Assembly (NCBI GenBank): GCA_002751075.1
Contig: NAOQ01000036.1
Coordinates: forward strand, 113,312-177,311
DNA length: 64,000 nucleotides
Reading direction: 5' to 3'
Origin: Ichthyophonus hoferi
Lineage: Eukaryota; Opisthokonta; Ichthyosporea; Ichthyophonida; Ichthyophonidae
The notes under the pieces were generated by a model. The model was not told where the DNA came from. It worked only from the letters and a program-made list of their open reading frames with translations, and ran no database searches. Below are positions 50,244 to 62,777 of this stretch, in pieces. A program made the translations under genes and the position numbers. Within the stretch, counting starts at the first letter, position 1; each line of letters starts with the position of its first letter.

Positions 50244-53200
50244 GGGTTTTTAATGAAAGAAGCATAAATGCAAAGCTTCATACAATAATAAAGAAAATAG
50301 TTGAGTCATACACTACTGTTCAGCCATACAGAAAATTAATCTAGTTAGATAATGTTATATTTTGAAATTTTATTTATATTTTTATGTATTCATATTATAT
50401 CTATAGTTTTTAAAAAGGGTAAGGTGTTCAATCCACATCCTTTACTAGGAGGCCAACTAGTCAAGCCTGATGTTACTTATTTTAATATTAATAATGCCAT
50501 AATGGTTTGGCCACAACCTTGAAATAGCAATAAGTATTCATGATTTTAGTTCTAATTACAATAAGGTTATTAACCCTTGCCGTGCTTTCATTATAAGTCA
50601 CACCTCTAGCCTTCTTATTACCAAATCCACTTCAGCACAATCTTTGACATTTGTGCCTATTTCATCAAATACCCAACTAACACTTAAGCAATTTGCACAG
50701 TTAACTGTTGGTTATACATCCTCAGTTGTTGCCAGAATCACACTTTTGCATTAGTGAGTTACATTAGCTGCAACCACCATTGGACTTTCTAATGCTCCAT
50801 ACACTGTCTACCAGCTACAGACTTTATTCAAGGAACCATAAATTTCTTGGAGATGTATAATTTAACAAGTCACAGAGAGTGTATTCTGATTGCAGCCCTT
50901 TCAATCCCCTTCACTACATCAGTCATTGTATCAGCTGCAATTATGGCGGACACCAGTTTCTATGATCATAATTAAGATAATAATTATAATTGAGATGGTG
51001 TGATATGTTTTTCTAGCAATTGCAATAATTAGGTTCATTAGCAATTATTAGGAAAAGGGTCTTGTTTACCAAATTGCCAGACTCCACCCATGCTATGACA
51101 CCACAGGCAATTATGGCAAATGCCATACAAATTTTCTGCACCAACAAGGATTAACATAATGCAATTACAAATATCAGATCCCACCAAGGTGCGTATTCTG
51201 AGTGGCATACCTTTGTCATGAGAGTGAAGAAATAGAAGTGCATGCTAGTCATCTAAGAGAAAACAGTTAATGACAACCTCCATAAAATCAAGGACCATGA
51301 CAAGAAGGGTAATGGTAAGGACAAGAGAAAGTCTACAAATGACAAAGGTGAAAGACCAAAGCAAAAAAGGATTTTGACATGTGACTATCATTTAGATATT
51401 CCAGTTCAGCTCAATGCTGTGGACTGTACCCCCAATCCAAAGAGTCACAACCACAGGAAATCCTTTGCTAGCATTAAAAATGAGAAGTCCCCAGTGAGTG
51501 CCAACTCAAGTGAGAAGATCAACCTAACCAGTACTACAAAGACTGAGACCATCACCAACATACCCCAAATTAGTAATGCATTCATACCTAATTTACAGGA
51601 GACACTGAAAAAAACCAACCTCATAGTCAATTCAACTGCTTCCATTCACATTTGCTCAAAGTTATCTGTATTTGTTGAACTGAAGTGGTAGACATATTAG
51701 TAAAAATGGCAGATGGCATTTCAATGCAAACTCTCATAAAGAGAAATTTGTATTATTCTTGCATACAGGCTCAGGAATAATGCCTAAATGAAGTGTTGTC
51801 CATTGAAGACGCATCAGTGGGACTATTTCCTTTACTGGCTCTGGATGACAGATCTATCACCACTACTTTCCATGGCAATAAACGTGCTGCAATTAAGTAG
51901 GGTGATTGGGTGATTTTAATGGCTATAAACACTGATCATAAACTTTTTTTCCTACATACCAACCTATTAGATGAACCCCCTGGCACTACAATCTATGGAA
52001 CACTGAACTATGACATTACAGGAGCTACATGCCTGGCAACCTAGCTCAACCACGTAGACCCCAATTATGGTGCTTGCAGTCATTACACATACGATTTGGC
52101 ATAATAGGCTTATGCACCCTGGACAGGACTGTTTACAGAAAACCCAGAACCACTGTGACACAATCCTATTTTTAATGCAAAAGATTTTATATGTGTGAAC
52201 CCTGTGTTACATTAAAGATTATTTGTGCTCCTTTTCTATCGAGAACACAAAGATTTACTTGTCCAGGCAAACAAACATATAATGACAACCTTGGCTTCTT
52301 AATCAAGGACCAAAGCCACATGGGCTGAATAGTAGCATTTACATACAATTACACACAATATGCCACTTGTATCTTATGAAGTTAAAATCAGATGTACCAC
52401 AAAGTTTTAAAGCTTATAGGACTATTTTAAAAACAATACATTAAGCAGCAATTTTTTTAACTCTATTTACTAATTAAGGTAGGGAGTATCTCTCAAGCCA
52501 ATTTCAGCAGTATTTAAAGCATAAAAGAATCGCCCATTTAACCAATCTTTCTTATGCTGTGTCAAGTAATGGCCTGAACAAGAAGATATATTATCAGTTC
52601 ATTGAGATGACAAGAACAACTCTCTTTCAATCCAACATGCTACCAACACTGGAGTTTTGCATTTCGGGCGGCAGCCTACACACAACCTGACCTCAACCAA
52701 CACACTCCCTGGGAACATATTCTCTTAAGAAATGTAGACCAAGCAACGTGCACCAATCAAACAACTTAGGCCCTTTGGGTCCAAGGAATTTTACAGGGTT
52801 AATGACATTGACATCAAGAACAAGGTATCTATCAAAGTAAAACCTGGTTTCCTTTGAGGGTACAATCTACTGTAGCTAGGGTAGATTATGATGGACTGGG
52901 TAATACTCCAAGTTTTAACAAGAAGAAATTTAATCTTTTTTAAAGGCATATTTCCATATAGCACAAACAAGAAAATAGACATGGACCATATCATTATCTT
53001 ATATAAAGACATCATTCAGCCGGACTTGGAGGACAACCTCCTTTCTATGACCTATACAATCCATCTGCATGACCATACCCAAAACTACTCAGCTCTTGAC
53101 TGGGAGGAAAAGTTACAGCAAATATCTCCTTCACATGCCAGTAAAAAGATTACAGAATCAGCCAGTCTCCTTCATAGTTAAATCGACATACTGCCAGTGG

Positions 53201-53890
53201 GGGAGCACCATCATTTGCCTGCAAGTGATAACTTACACAACTAACATTAAAAACATCAAAGCCAGCATCAAGAAAAAGTGGAGCACTTTGAAGAAAATAT
53301 TCTAATCCAGATGACCAGGGAATAAAGCTATTGCATGCCATTGACAACAAGATCAGAGACTACATACCCGGTGGTTCCTCACAAAGTGAGACAGCAAGCA
53401 GCATTTATTGCAGCAGCTTGTCATCTGGTTCTCACATCTTACTAGAACATTCATAGTATCATAGACCTCAAGAACTTTAAACAGGCTCTTAGGGCCCATG
53501 GTAAGTTTTAACGGTTCAAAGTCATGGCACTGGAGTTGGTTAGCATAGTTGAGTATGGTACTTGGACACTAGTTTTAAGACCACCAGCCAGTACCACTAC
53601 TCTCAAATCACTATGAGATTTTCACTGGAAGTATTATGACAAAAGAAAAATGATTACCCACAAAGTAAGGTTGGTGGTCCAAAGATCACGGGAGACCAAA
53701 GATATAGATTATCATAATGTCTCATCTCCTGTGTGTTCTTTTGTATCAGTATGCTTGCTTCTTGCAATTGCAGGAGCAAAAGGGTAAAATATATCGCGGC
53801 ATGATACTAAGTCAGTTTATTTGCATAGCTATCTGGAAATGCCAGTATATATGAAACAACCCTCAATGCATCCAGATCCTAAGATGAAAA
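50244..53890 (+). mobile_element. Degenerate copia element F2 internal region (fossil)
   Basis: Plus-strand remains of Gag (about 50900-51400, Lys-rich tail KDKRKSTNDKGERPKQK), protease near 51620 (LIVNSTASIHI), GAG-pre-integrase and integrase remains near 51950-52700, and the start of reverse transcriptase near 53540-53880 (ARLVA-like VRLVVQRS, MPVYMKQP). Incomplete and with many breaks. An A-type LTR fragment abuts it on the right rather than an F LTR, so the stretch is mosaic. Confidence 0.7.
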
Positions 53891-54143
53891 TGTTTAAGTA
53901 TTTCAGCTACTATAAGTACTAGACTGTATACGTTATGTTGTCTTGTATGAATATACTTATTGTCCATGCAGCATTTTACCTCTAAATATTTAGTAGCATT
54001 TACAATGATATTTCATTCGGTAAATTAGAATTAATGTTAATTAATTAATTACATGATGCCACTAATCATATTTAATTAGCACTAGATGTTTAGTGCAGTT
54101 TAGTACGTAAATTTACCATAGTTTATAGATAGTGTTGGTCATC
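53891..54143 (+). repeat. Partial A-type LTR
   Basis: Starts TGTTTAAGTATTTCAGCTAC and follows the A-family LTR through TTAATTAATTAATTACATGATGCC and AATTAGCACTAGATGTTTAG. It adjoins the LTR of element C at 54144. Confidence 0.75.
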
Positions 54144-55658
54144 TGTCAAACTATTTCAGCTCTCACAAGTATTAGGCTAAATACTTCATGATGTCTTGAA
54201 TGAGAATATACATTATTTATTGTTTTTTTGCATTGTACCTCAAAATAGTCTATATCGTTTTATAATGAGGTTACAATCAGTTTGTAAGGGTTAGAAATGA
54301 GTTAATAACGATTAATTAATTGCACGGTGTCTCTAATTCTTTAATTAGGACTAGTGTTGGTCATTGGTTTTTAGGCATACATAATAATGCATGATACAAA
54401 CAAAATACGTAGCAACAGAATGATCCTTTGAATAATCGTTGGAAAACATGCTTCTAATAACACAGTTTGGGAGAACCCCTCAACGGGGATATACATATTT
54501 TTAGTATTTATCATAAGGCTAACTGGTATTGACTTGGGTTAACTGGTATTGACTTGGGCTAACTATTGTATTCTACATCGACAAAGTCAGTAAAATCCCC
54601 GTCAGAAGTAGATACGGTGTGAATAGATTTGTCCGAACTACTGCTTGATGATGATGGGAGTGGCTGATATATTGGATCGACGGCAGGCATAAACGTCTTG
54701 GTAGGAGTAGCGTCTGTAGGCGGAGTGCCTTCTGAAGACGAGGGAAAATTTATCACATTCTTCTTCTTTTCCATACGGATTTCCCTTGAAACAGTTCTTG
54801 GTGTCAAAGGAAGCACCCTCTTAAAATATACATATATATTTTTAGGCGCTTTTTCTGGTTGCATTTCGTTATTTAAGGAACAAATAAAAGACTAACATAT
54901 ATATAATCAGGTAAAACATAGGTTTATTGATAATAATTTCCGGTCCCGTTGTGAGTCAAGTGACAGCCTTATATAGTCTCCCCATTCTACTGAAACCCAT
55001 TCAGTATAAATAGTGCAAAACATAAGTATATCGTTTCTACGACTAACATGGCGATTGGGTTTGGATTTACACTTTAGCTTAATACTTGATCAGGTTCCCA
55101 AAAATACACAAGATTACCTAAAAAGATTTAAAGATATATTGCGCTAACTTCAGCAATCGCGATCCCAATTAATTAAGGTCAATATGTAGCCAATAAAAAT
55201 AGAGGTAAATAAAACGATAATTAAATTTAAACATAAACAACGTTTGGAAAACGTTCTAGCTGAAAACATCCGACACTAATGACTATATAGCCACCATACC
55301 CAGACTTGGTCTGGATCTTTTCGATTATATGGGTTATCACAATAAAAGTCCCATACGAAAGACTTAGTCTTTTTGTGTTGCTAATAGAAATTAGTTATGG
55401 TGGTTTCAAGAAGACAGATGCCCACATCAAACGTTACCAGGATTAATACGAAGGTAACAATTCCTAATATGAATAAGATTGAATCTGCAGCTGGCAAGAA
55501 GAAATTAGGGATTAGATTCTCCTCTGACAGTGAGGAAGAAATTTATAGAAATCTTTTAGATGAACTTGACATAATTTCCTACAATAACTTAGACACACAG
55601 TCTATGACTGTAGATAACGAAAGCAATTACAAATCCGTGAGTTCAACAGATTTTGACA
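54144..55658 (+). repeat. 5' LTR of element C, split by a solo LTR
   Basis: Two LTR parts, 54144-54566 and 55276-55658, flank the insertion at 54567-55275. The left part starts TGTCAAACTATTTCAGCTCT. The right part resumes with GACTATATAGCC, which matches the A-family LTR (AACTATATAACC), and ends TTTTGACA. Gag begins in it (ATG 55397). A 19-bp unit, TTAACTGGTATTGACTTGG, is duplicated in tandem near 54522-54560. Confidence 0.75.
54567..55275 (-). repeat. Solo LTR of a further copia family (D)
   Basis: 709 bp on the minus strand, starting TGTCGGATGTTTTCAGCT and ending GTAGAATACA, inside the LTR of element C. Its inner part carries a Gag-leader-like frame (from 54864: MQPEKAPKNIYVYFKRVL, then a Ser-rich acidic stretch), as the other families do. 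The ends TG..CA and the TTTTCAGCT start relate it to the A/C LTR group. The target duplication is unclear. Confidence 0.65.
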
Positions 55659-55886
55659 GGATTACTAAAGCCCAGCAATCAAGAAACGCTTCTACTGACG
55701 GATCAAACTCTTCTTTCAAATCATCCACATATAGTACCATGCCGGGAGAGCATCAGAATTATAGTTTCGGAGGCCATGGTTGTACCCAAGAACAACATTT
55801 TCCTAGAAGTCATCCTGTTGAAGGTAAAGTATTTTCCCATCTGTCATTTAGGTATAACTCCTTTTTATATTTACAATATATATACA

Positions 55887-56423
55887 NNNNNNNNNNNNNN
55901 NNNNNNNNNNNNNNNNNNNNNNNNNNNNNNNNNNNNNNNNNNNNNNNNNNNNNNNNNNNNNNNNNNNNNNNNNNNNNNNNNNNNNNNNNNNNNNNNNNNN
56001 NNNNNNNNNNNNNNNNNNNNNNNNNNNNNNNNNNNNNNNNNNNNNNNNNNNNNNNNNNNNNNNNNNNNNNNNNNNNNNNNNNNNNNNNNNNNNNNNNNNN
56101 NNNNNNNNNNNNNNNNNNNNNNNNNNNNNNNNNNNNNNNNNNNNNNNNNNNNNNNNNNNNNNNNNNNNNNNNNNNNNNNNNNNNNNNNNNNNNNNNNNNN
56201 NNNNNNNNNNNNNNNNNNNNNNNNNNNNNNNNNNNNNNNNNNNNNNNNNNNNNNNNNNNNNNNNNNNNNNNNNNNNNNNNNNNNNNNNNNNNNNNNNNNN
56301 NNNNNNNNNNNNNNNNNNNNNNNNNNNNNNNNNNNNNNNNNNNNNNNNNNNNNNNNNNNNNNNNNNNNNNNNNNNNNNNNNNNNNNNNNNNNNNNNNNNN
56401 NNNNNNNNNNNNNNNNNNNNNNN
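55887..56423. other. Assembly gap (537 N)
   Basis: Run of N within the Gag region of element C. Frames that appear to cross it have no meaning. Confidence 1.
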
Positions 56424-58334
56424 GGCAAACTGAGATAACTGATTCCTTACACATTCAGTGTTTCCGGCTGAATTACTAGAACAATTGCTTGCACAACGGG
56501 CTGGTGGGGCCAGTTAGAAGAAGGAAGAAGCTCCTCAAAGGATATCACTTCTTTCTATCTCTGAAGCAAAGATATTTACGGACAGCAAAGATGGCATAGG
56601 CTATGCCAAGTGAATGGAAAGCATCAATGCTAAAATGCAAGTTTCTATGTTTCTATGTGCATGCAAACCATTGAGGACGAGCCCATCCCTAATCAATTAA
56701 TGTCCCCATCTAGAGTGTCTTCAGAAGAAGCAACAGCGAGAAACTACCTGTACTCATAGATGTCATCAGATTAACGGCTGTTAGCAGAATGGGTACCCAA
56801 CCAATTTGCATACTACACTTGAAAAGGGAAGCAAAATCAATTTGCTAGAAAGGATATTGCTCAACAGCTGACTTACCTACTGGATTACATAGACATTAAG
56901 CTCAGGCCAGACGAAAGTGGCAATGAGTATGTTGCACAGGTGGTAGCCGCAAGTAAATGACTAAAAGGAACACCCATAAAAGAGAAAGACCCAGTGATAC
57001 TGGGCAAAGTAATACATGATTTGCCATCCTCTCGGGATACCAGTCAAGTAAGAGCCTTTTGTCAGGTGACCAAGAGCTTTGGCACCTTAAAAGAATTCAT
57101 AGAGGATATGGCCACCCATGCCAAGCTAGGAGGATCAAGAAAAACAGAGACTCAACATAGGCACTTGAGCAAAGGACACCACCACAAACCAATTATTGGG
57201 TGCTACAATAATGAGAATGAGGACCATCAACATTCTATGGGAGAACTTCAGCATAGACAAAAGGTTGCTTCCTACCAGAGTGGAGTGAGGAGGACATATG
57301 TAAGGTTTTCTAATAACCACGTGGATGGAATTAGTGCCCTGTAATATAGAGGTTCAAACACCTAAATATGGGTATCTACTCACAATCAGCTCATAAAAAA
57401 AAAAGGTCCAAGACCTCTATGGAGGGAGAGAGGACGCCCTGAGGACTACTATCACTAAGGGAGCAAAGAGGAAGAGGACTTACTTTTCACAATATAATAA
57501 GGGAAGGAATAGAGAGAGTCCAGCCTTCACAGCAGGTGGGGAAATCTCGTGTATAGTAACAGGCTGTATAAGTGAAATGGAAGCCAAGGGAAGAAAGCCA
57601 AACGGAAACTTTGTGTTAGACAGTGGTGCTACAGAGCATTTACATAATAAAAGAGAAGACTTCGCAAAGTTCATCTCAGGAAAATTGAACGCACGTTGGG
57701 GGAATAGTTAAAAGATCATGGCATTAGGTTTGAGAAGTATATGGCTGGCCGCCAAACTTGAGAAAAAGGCGATTTCCTTTTATTTGGAGAATGTACAGCT
57801 AGTCCTTGATTTGAAAGAGAGTTTATTCTCATTACCAGCTCTTAATGGAATAAATGTTAAAACGGTATTCCTGAATAATATTGTCAAGTTATTCAACATG
57901 GCGCAATAGTTATGACTGGAATGGGATGGAGTGACAGAATGTGTAGGCTAAAGGCCAAGGTGAACCCACCAACAGAGGTCAATAGAAATAATAGTCAGAA
58001 GCGGCTAAACCAGCCCATTAAGCCCTCTCAAAGAGCCAAGGCTAAAATTATGCCTAAGAAGGATACAACAACTCAGAGGGAGTCAAAGAAAGATAATCGG
58101 GTCACGAAGTCTGTGGCCTTTAAGAGGGATAACCGTACAGAGGTAGACAACAATAGCAACTCATAGAACAGAAAAAATGCATCCTCTACAATAAGTTTAG
58201 ACCCTACCTCAGCATATGAACATTAGAAAGATATCCTCATCAAAGATATAAGCTTAAGCGTAGGTCATGTACGTTCACAAAAATCAATCTTCGGTGAATA
58301 GGTAGCCTCGCCACACACCGGTGGGGATGCAGGG

Positions 58335-58493
58335 GTTAAAGTATTTTAGCTCCCACAGGTATTAGGTTAAATACTTCATGATGTATTCTATAAGAATATA
58401 CATTATTTATTGTTTGCTTTGCATTCTACCTTGAAATAGTCAATAACGTTTTGCAATTAAGTTACATCAGTTTGTAAAAGTTAAAACCATGAG
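58335..58493 (+). repeat. Partial 3' LTR of element C
   Basis: About 159 bp matching the first part of the C 5' LTR (AGTATTTTAGCTCCCACAGG, AAATACTTCATGATGT, AATATACATTATTTATTG). It follows a purine-rich GGGGATGCAGGGG tract. Confidence 0.75.
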
Positions 58494-60336
58494 TACATTT
58501 CATACTTGGAACATAATACCTAGACCTAAGAGTAAAAACACATTACGTAGTCTATGAATCTTTCACCGTAAGTTTGATAACAAAGGACGATTGATCAAGC
58601 ACAAAGCTCGCCTAGTAGCTTAGGGATTGATGTAATAAAAGATCATTAATTTTTTTGACATCAACTCCCCGGTGACCTCCTTTGTCACTGTCCGACTCCT
58701 AAGTATTGTTGCTGCAAGAGGCTATGACATCACCCAGCTGGATATCACCTGCGCTTTGCTTACTTTTATGCATATTTGGAAACCTCACTGTGCATGTAGC
58801 AGCCACATTTAAACAGGACGGCGATCACTCCGATATGATTTGCTGCCTCAAGCGCAGACTGTACGACCTGCACGAGAGCTCACGTCTATGGAATGGAATA
58901 GGACTCTGGATGCTTTCTTAAAAACCATACATATGTACCCTACTGAGAAATGTCCCTATCTCTACGTCTCTCATGGATATACCCAATTTCTATGCCTGTG
59001 TCTTTATGTAGACAATTTATTAGTAGTTCCCAAAGATCCTAAAGAAAAGTATACTATGATAAGACCATTACCGAGAAGTTCCCCACCAATAATTGTGGGT
59101 TCTCAAAAGGTTTTCTAGGCTATCCAATTTGGCAAAGATCTGACAGCAGTATCAAGCTCTGACAACATGAATACGTCCAGAAACTGGTAATTTCATACAG
59201 CCAGGAAAGCGGAAGGGCAACACAGCCGGATCCTGCCCGACCAAGTAAAATTGGCGGGGCGACTCGATTAAGAAAAAACCATGTAGGGTCACAGCATACC
59301 ACAGCATTATCGGTTGCCTATTATGGACAGCCAAGCTGACGTGAGTTGACATTCAATTCGCTCTAATTTTTCTTACAAAATTCATTTCACAGCCCAATAG
59401 GGATCATTGGACATTAGCATGCATGTGATACAGTACCCCAACACGTGCAAGGACGATGTAGTTGCGTATTCGAAGGGATCGTTGGAACTGCTGGCCTATA
59501 GTAACGTGGATTTCGGTGCCAGCCAGACCGATGTAAAGAATACGTCGAGATATGCTGTTTTCTTTGCTGGTGGCCTAATGAATTAACTCAAGAATTATCA
59601 GGGCGTATGTGCACAGAGCTCTACCAATAGCAAGTTTGTTGCCCTCCACACCTGCACTCAGGAAGTACTGCACATAATATCATTGTTGGATTGCCTGAGG
59701 ATTGATTGCCAGTCAGTCACTTTGCATGGGGTAAACCCGAGTGTCTTGAGATTATACGAAAAAGCCTGCCCACCCAAGCACACCAGACACACCAGAGTGT
59801 CAGACTAGTGCATAAGGGAGGTAATAGACATTTGAGAGATTATAGTAAAAGAGGTCCCGACACTACTACAGGCAGCTGATTCTTTGACAAAGGCCAACGG
59901 CCAAACGTTTATTGATGCTTGTTTCCACCTAAGTGATATTTTCTCTTTTGCGGCCGTAATAGCATGGACTGATGATATAGGGTTAAGAGGGAGTGTTGGA
60001 ACCAAAGCGTTCACTGCATTTTTATCATTTATTCTTTTATTTATTATTATTTTTTGCTTCATTACTATAGAGAAAAGACATTTCTTCCTAGTTAAGTTTG
60101 GATGGGAAATCCTTCTGAATGATGTGTGTTTTTATTGGTTTGCAGCTTGCTACAAAAGTCAATAATTCAATATATTCATAGATATAGCGCACGCCAAAAA
60201 CACACAACCAGTAAGATATTTTATAGGTATTGATCAATTAGTAATTGATCAATCTGGATTCACTTGACAGATGTCAATTAGATCTTTAAGCTTAGGTTCA
60301 TTGGTCAGTTTAAATTAGTTTGGACGAGTTTGGACA
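58494..60336 (+). mobile_element. Copia element F, RT-RNase H and 3' LTR (fossil)
   Basis: Plus strand. Reverse transcriptase starts near 58500 (TFHTWNIIPRPK, HKARLVA), with the catalytic-site block LYVDNLLVVPKD near 59005. RNase H remains lie near 59460-59960. A purine tract (GGTTAAGAGGGAG) is followed by the 3' LTR at 59994. Incomplete at the left, broken in many places. Confidence 0.8.
59994..60336 (+). repeat. LTR of family F, copy 2 (3' LTR of F)
   Basis: About 343 bp, TGTTGGAACCAAAGCGTTCA to GTTTGGACA. Matches 49892-50243. Confidence 0.8.
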
Positions 60337-62234
60337 TGTAACCTATGTTTACCGCTACTTTCCTGCACTGGGCTTTCCATGACATCCATGGCCTGGATGT
60401 GTGGTCAACATTCAGAATGGGGAGGTGTTTACCATTTTGGCATGCATGATGTAAAATAAAGATAAGGAAACATACTTGAGGATAACAACATAAATTTTAT
60501 CTGCAATTTTGCAAAAATAAAACGAAATAGAGGAATTAATAGAAAATCGTATTACCTCTCTTGTAATGAGAAATTTTTGGTTTTATATCTACTGGACAAG
60601 AGCCTTAGTTTCTAGAAGAATACACAAACAAGAGCATAGTCGTTAGGAAGCGTGCAGGGGACCATAACCATAATTTGACACAAATAACTAGGTAGAAGAT
60701 ATTGGAGATAAATGGCGGCTAATTGGACCAATGGTGGAAGATAATATGAATTGATTCGTTTCTTAAAGTAAACATGCAATTAAATTAGTAATGTATTTGA
60801 ATAGATAAGGAATAGAGCATCTTTATTATTTCACACAGAAATCACTCGTAAACCTTTGCCTCATCAAGTGAGGCTTTTGATCAGCATTTATATGATTGGT
60901 TACTTATTAGTTACGTGGTATTGATTTATGCTGACTAATTATAATGTCAACTTAATCGAAAGGGTTTTAAGTATAAATTTGGCTTCTTACAATTGGGAGG
61001 ATAATGGCAAGACCAATTAATTGGTCAAATAGTTAATTAAATATAATTTGATCAAAGCGTTATAATTTGATCAACGGCTAATTTGTGTGTTCCTTCATTC
61101 ATATGATATCATATATGCTTTGAAAATAACGTTTCTAAAATTACAATACTATATTCAATATATCAAAATGCCACTTCCATAATTTAATGTATACAACCAA
61201 TAAATGAAATGTATATACATTAATCAATAAAGGCTAATAAAATACCACATTGCGCATATCAAAGACATTCGTACTAGGAGTTTTATGTCAGAAAATAGAC
61301 AATCAATATTTCTAAGACGCATGGTTGGTAAGTACAATATATTACTTCAGACCTTTAATATTTTTCCTTTATCAATTTTTTTAGCTTGAAATTTTTATTC
61401 TCATTTCTTTTGCTAATATATCTTGTGTTATGATTGTATGTGTACGTTATAATCATGCAGCCGTTTTCTTTCGCAATACTCCTCACCTTATTTCGTTTTC
61501 GTGTCGGTTACATTCCTTCTCAAAATTTGCTGTGTTATTTTACCTTTAGTACTTGTCTTCAACATAGAGTTATTTACCACAAAAAAATTAGAACTCAGTG
61601 CTTTTCACTGCAATTGGATAGATTATTTATTATCCTTATTATGCTCATTATATTAGTTCATTATGATATGATTGAGAGAAAGTATTCTTTCCTGGTGAAC
61701 TCGGTAGAAATTTGTGGCAATACTTTTCTCTTTGGTTAATAACGTACAGCTAAATAGATACCAATCTAAGTATTTTACATAATAATTCTTTAAACTAGAA
61801 ACAAAAAATAATTTATTTTCAGTAGACTTTAAAGAGTAGATGGCAATCATATATATATTGTTATATTGTTCTATCCCCTTTATAAAGTTAAGCTAATCAA
61901 AACGACAATATACTTTTAACTGTGCAGACAAAAATGGAGCAAGCCAATCATATGTTATAAATATTCTCTTGTAGTAGGTATTCAAACTCAAAATTTTAAA
62001 TGCTATCTGAATTTGTATTATTTAGTTTATAAAGCAAATAAACCGCAAGGTAATAATTGATGTAATAATCAGCTGCAAAGATTAAATTTACCGTCACGAA
62101 ACTGTGGTGGTTGTGTGTTGACGTGCGTGGGAATATTTCATGTACTTTTTTAGGAACAGTTTAGAAGGGGTCGAATCAATCTTTAGCTGTCACATAATTT
62201 TTTTTAACAAATTATATTATGGGTTAGGCTTATC
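60337..62234. other. Intergenic, no supported gene
   Basis: AT-rich host-like DNA. A 96-codon frame at 61452-61739 (MQPFSFAILLTLFRFRVG...) is hydrophobic and unrecognised. A 14-codon ATG frame before a GTAAGT at 61285-61327 does not continue in frame into any acceptor I could see. No mobile-element ends or RNA genes were found. Confidence 0.35.
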
Positions 62235-62320
62235 TTATAGTTGCACCAATAACCATGTATGTATTTAGTTGTTATCATATAGTTGCACCAATAGCCATGT
62301 ATATATATTTAGTTGTTATA
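62235..62320. repeat. Tandem duplication, ~43-bp unit x 2
   Basis: TATAGTTGCACCAATAACCA...TTTAGTTGTTA is repeated immediately as TATAGTTGCACCAATAGCCA...TTTAGTTGTTA, with few differences, so it is recent. Confidence 0.85.
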
Positions 62321-62777
62321 TTAGACGGGTTGATCAGAAGCTAGCTTACGTGATAATCCGTAACACGTTTTTATCGCACAGAGTGACCCTATTAAATCCT
62401 GTCCTTTTCATGTCATTATAGCTTGGGAGTTTCGGGAAAAATATTTTAGCTCTATCTGGTAAATTCTAAGAGCGTACATAGAATCAAAATTGATCAATAA
62501 TATAAATTTAATTCCAAATATGCACTCTGTTCCAATTAAGAGACGTAATAGTGTAGATTCATATTTGCTGGCTGTAGATTATATATATATTACTTTTCAA
62601 TAATAATAATGATATTTTTAACATAAGCCATTAATTATTATTATTATTATATATTTTTTGTTACATAACATTATTTTTTATAATATAAACTGGTATAACC
62701 GATAGCCGATACCAAATCATTTGCTCCTTTTTACTTTTCATTTCTAATACAATAATACAATAAAGACATGTGACGCG

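Larger units (their letters stand above)
54144..58493 (+). mobile_element. Copia element C (fossil)
   Basis: Plus strand. Parts seen: 5' LTR with Gag start, Gag from 55397 onward (FSSDSEEEIYRNLLDELDII), an assembly gap (55887-56423), further Gag to about 57340, protease near 57610 (NFVLDSGATEHLH) and following sequence to about 58170, then the start of a 3' LTR at 58335. Shorter than A and B, incomplete, with many breaks. It is joined on its right to element F. Confidence 0.75.

Noticed and set aside
54559-54864. Ser-rich 101-codon ORF as a host gene
   Set aside because: It lies inside a TG..CA block in the LTR of C and resembles the LTR-borne Gag leaders of the other families.
55397-56479. 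Long open frames of 185-360 codons on both strands around 55.8-56.4 kb
   Set aside because: They exist only because the N run has no stop codons. Only the 55397-55886 part is real sequence, and it is Gag of element C.
61285-61327. Short ATG frame ending in a perfect GTAAGT donor
   Set aside because: Both good acceptors that follow put a stop codon at or next to the junction.
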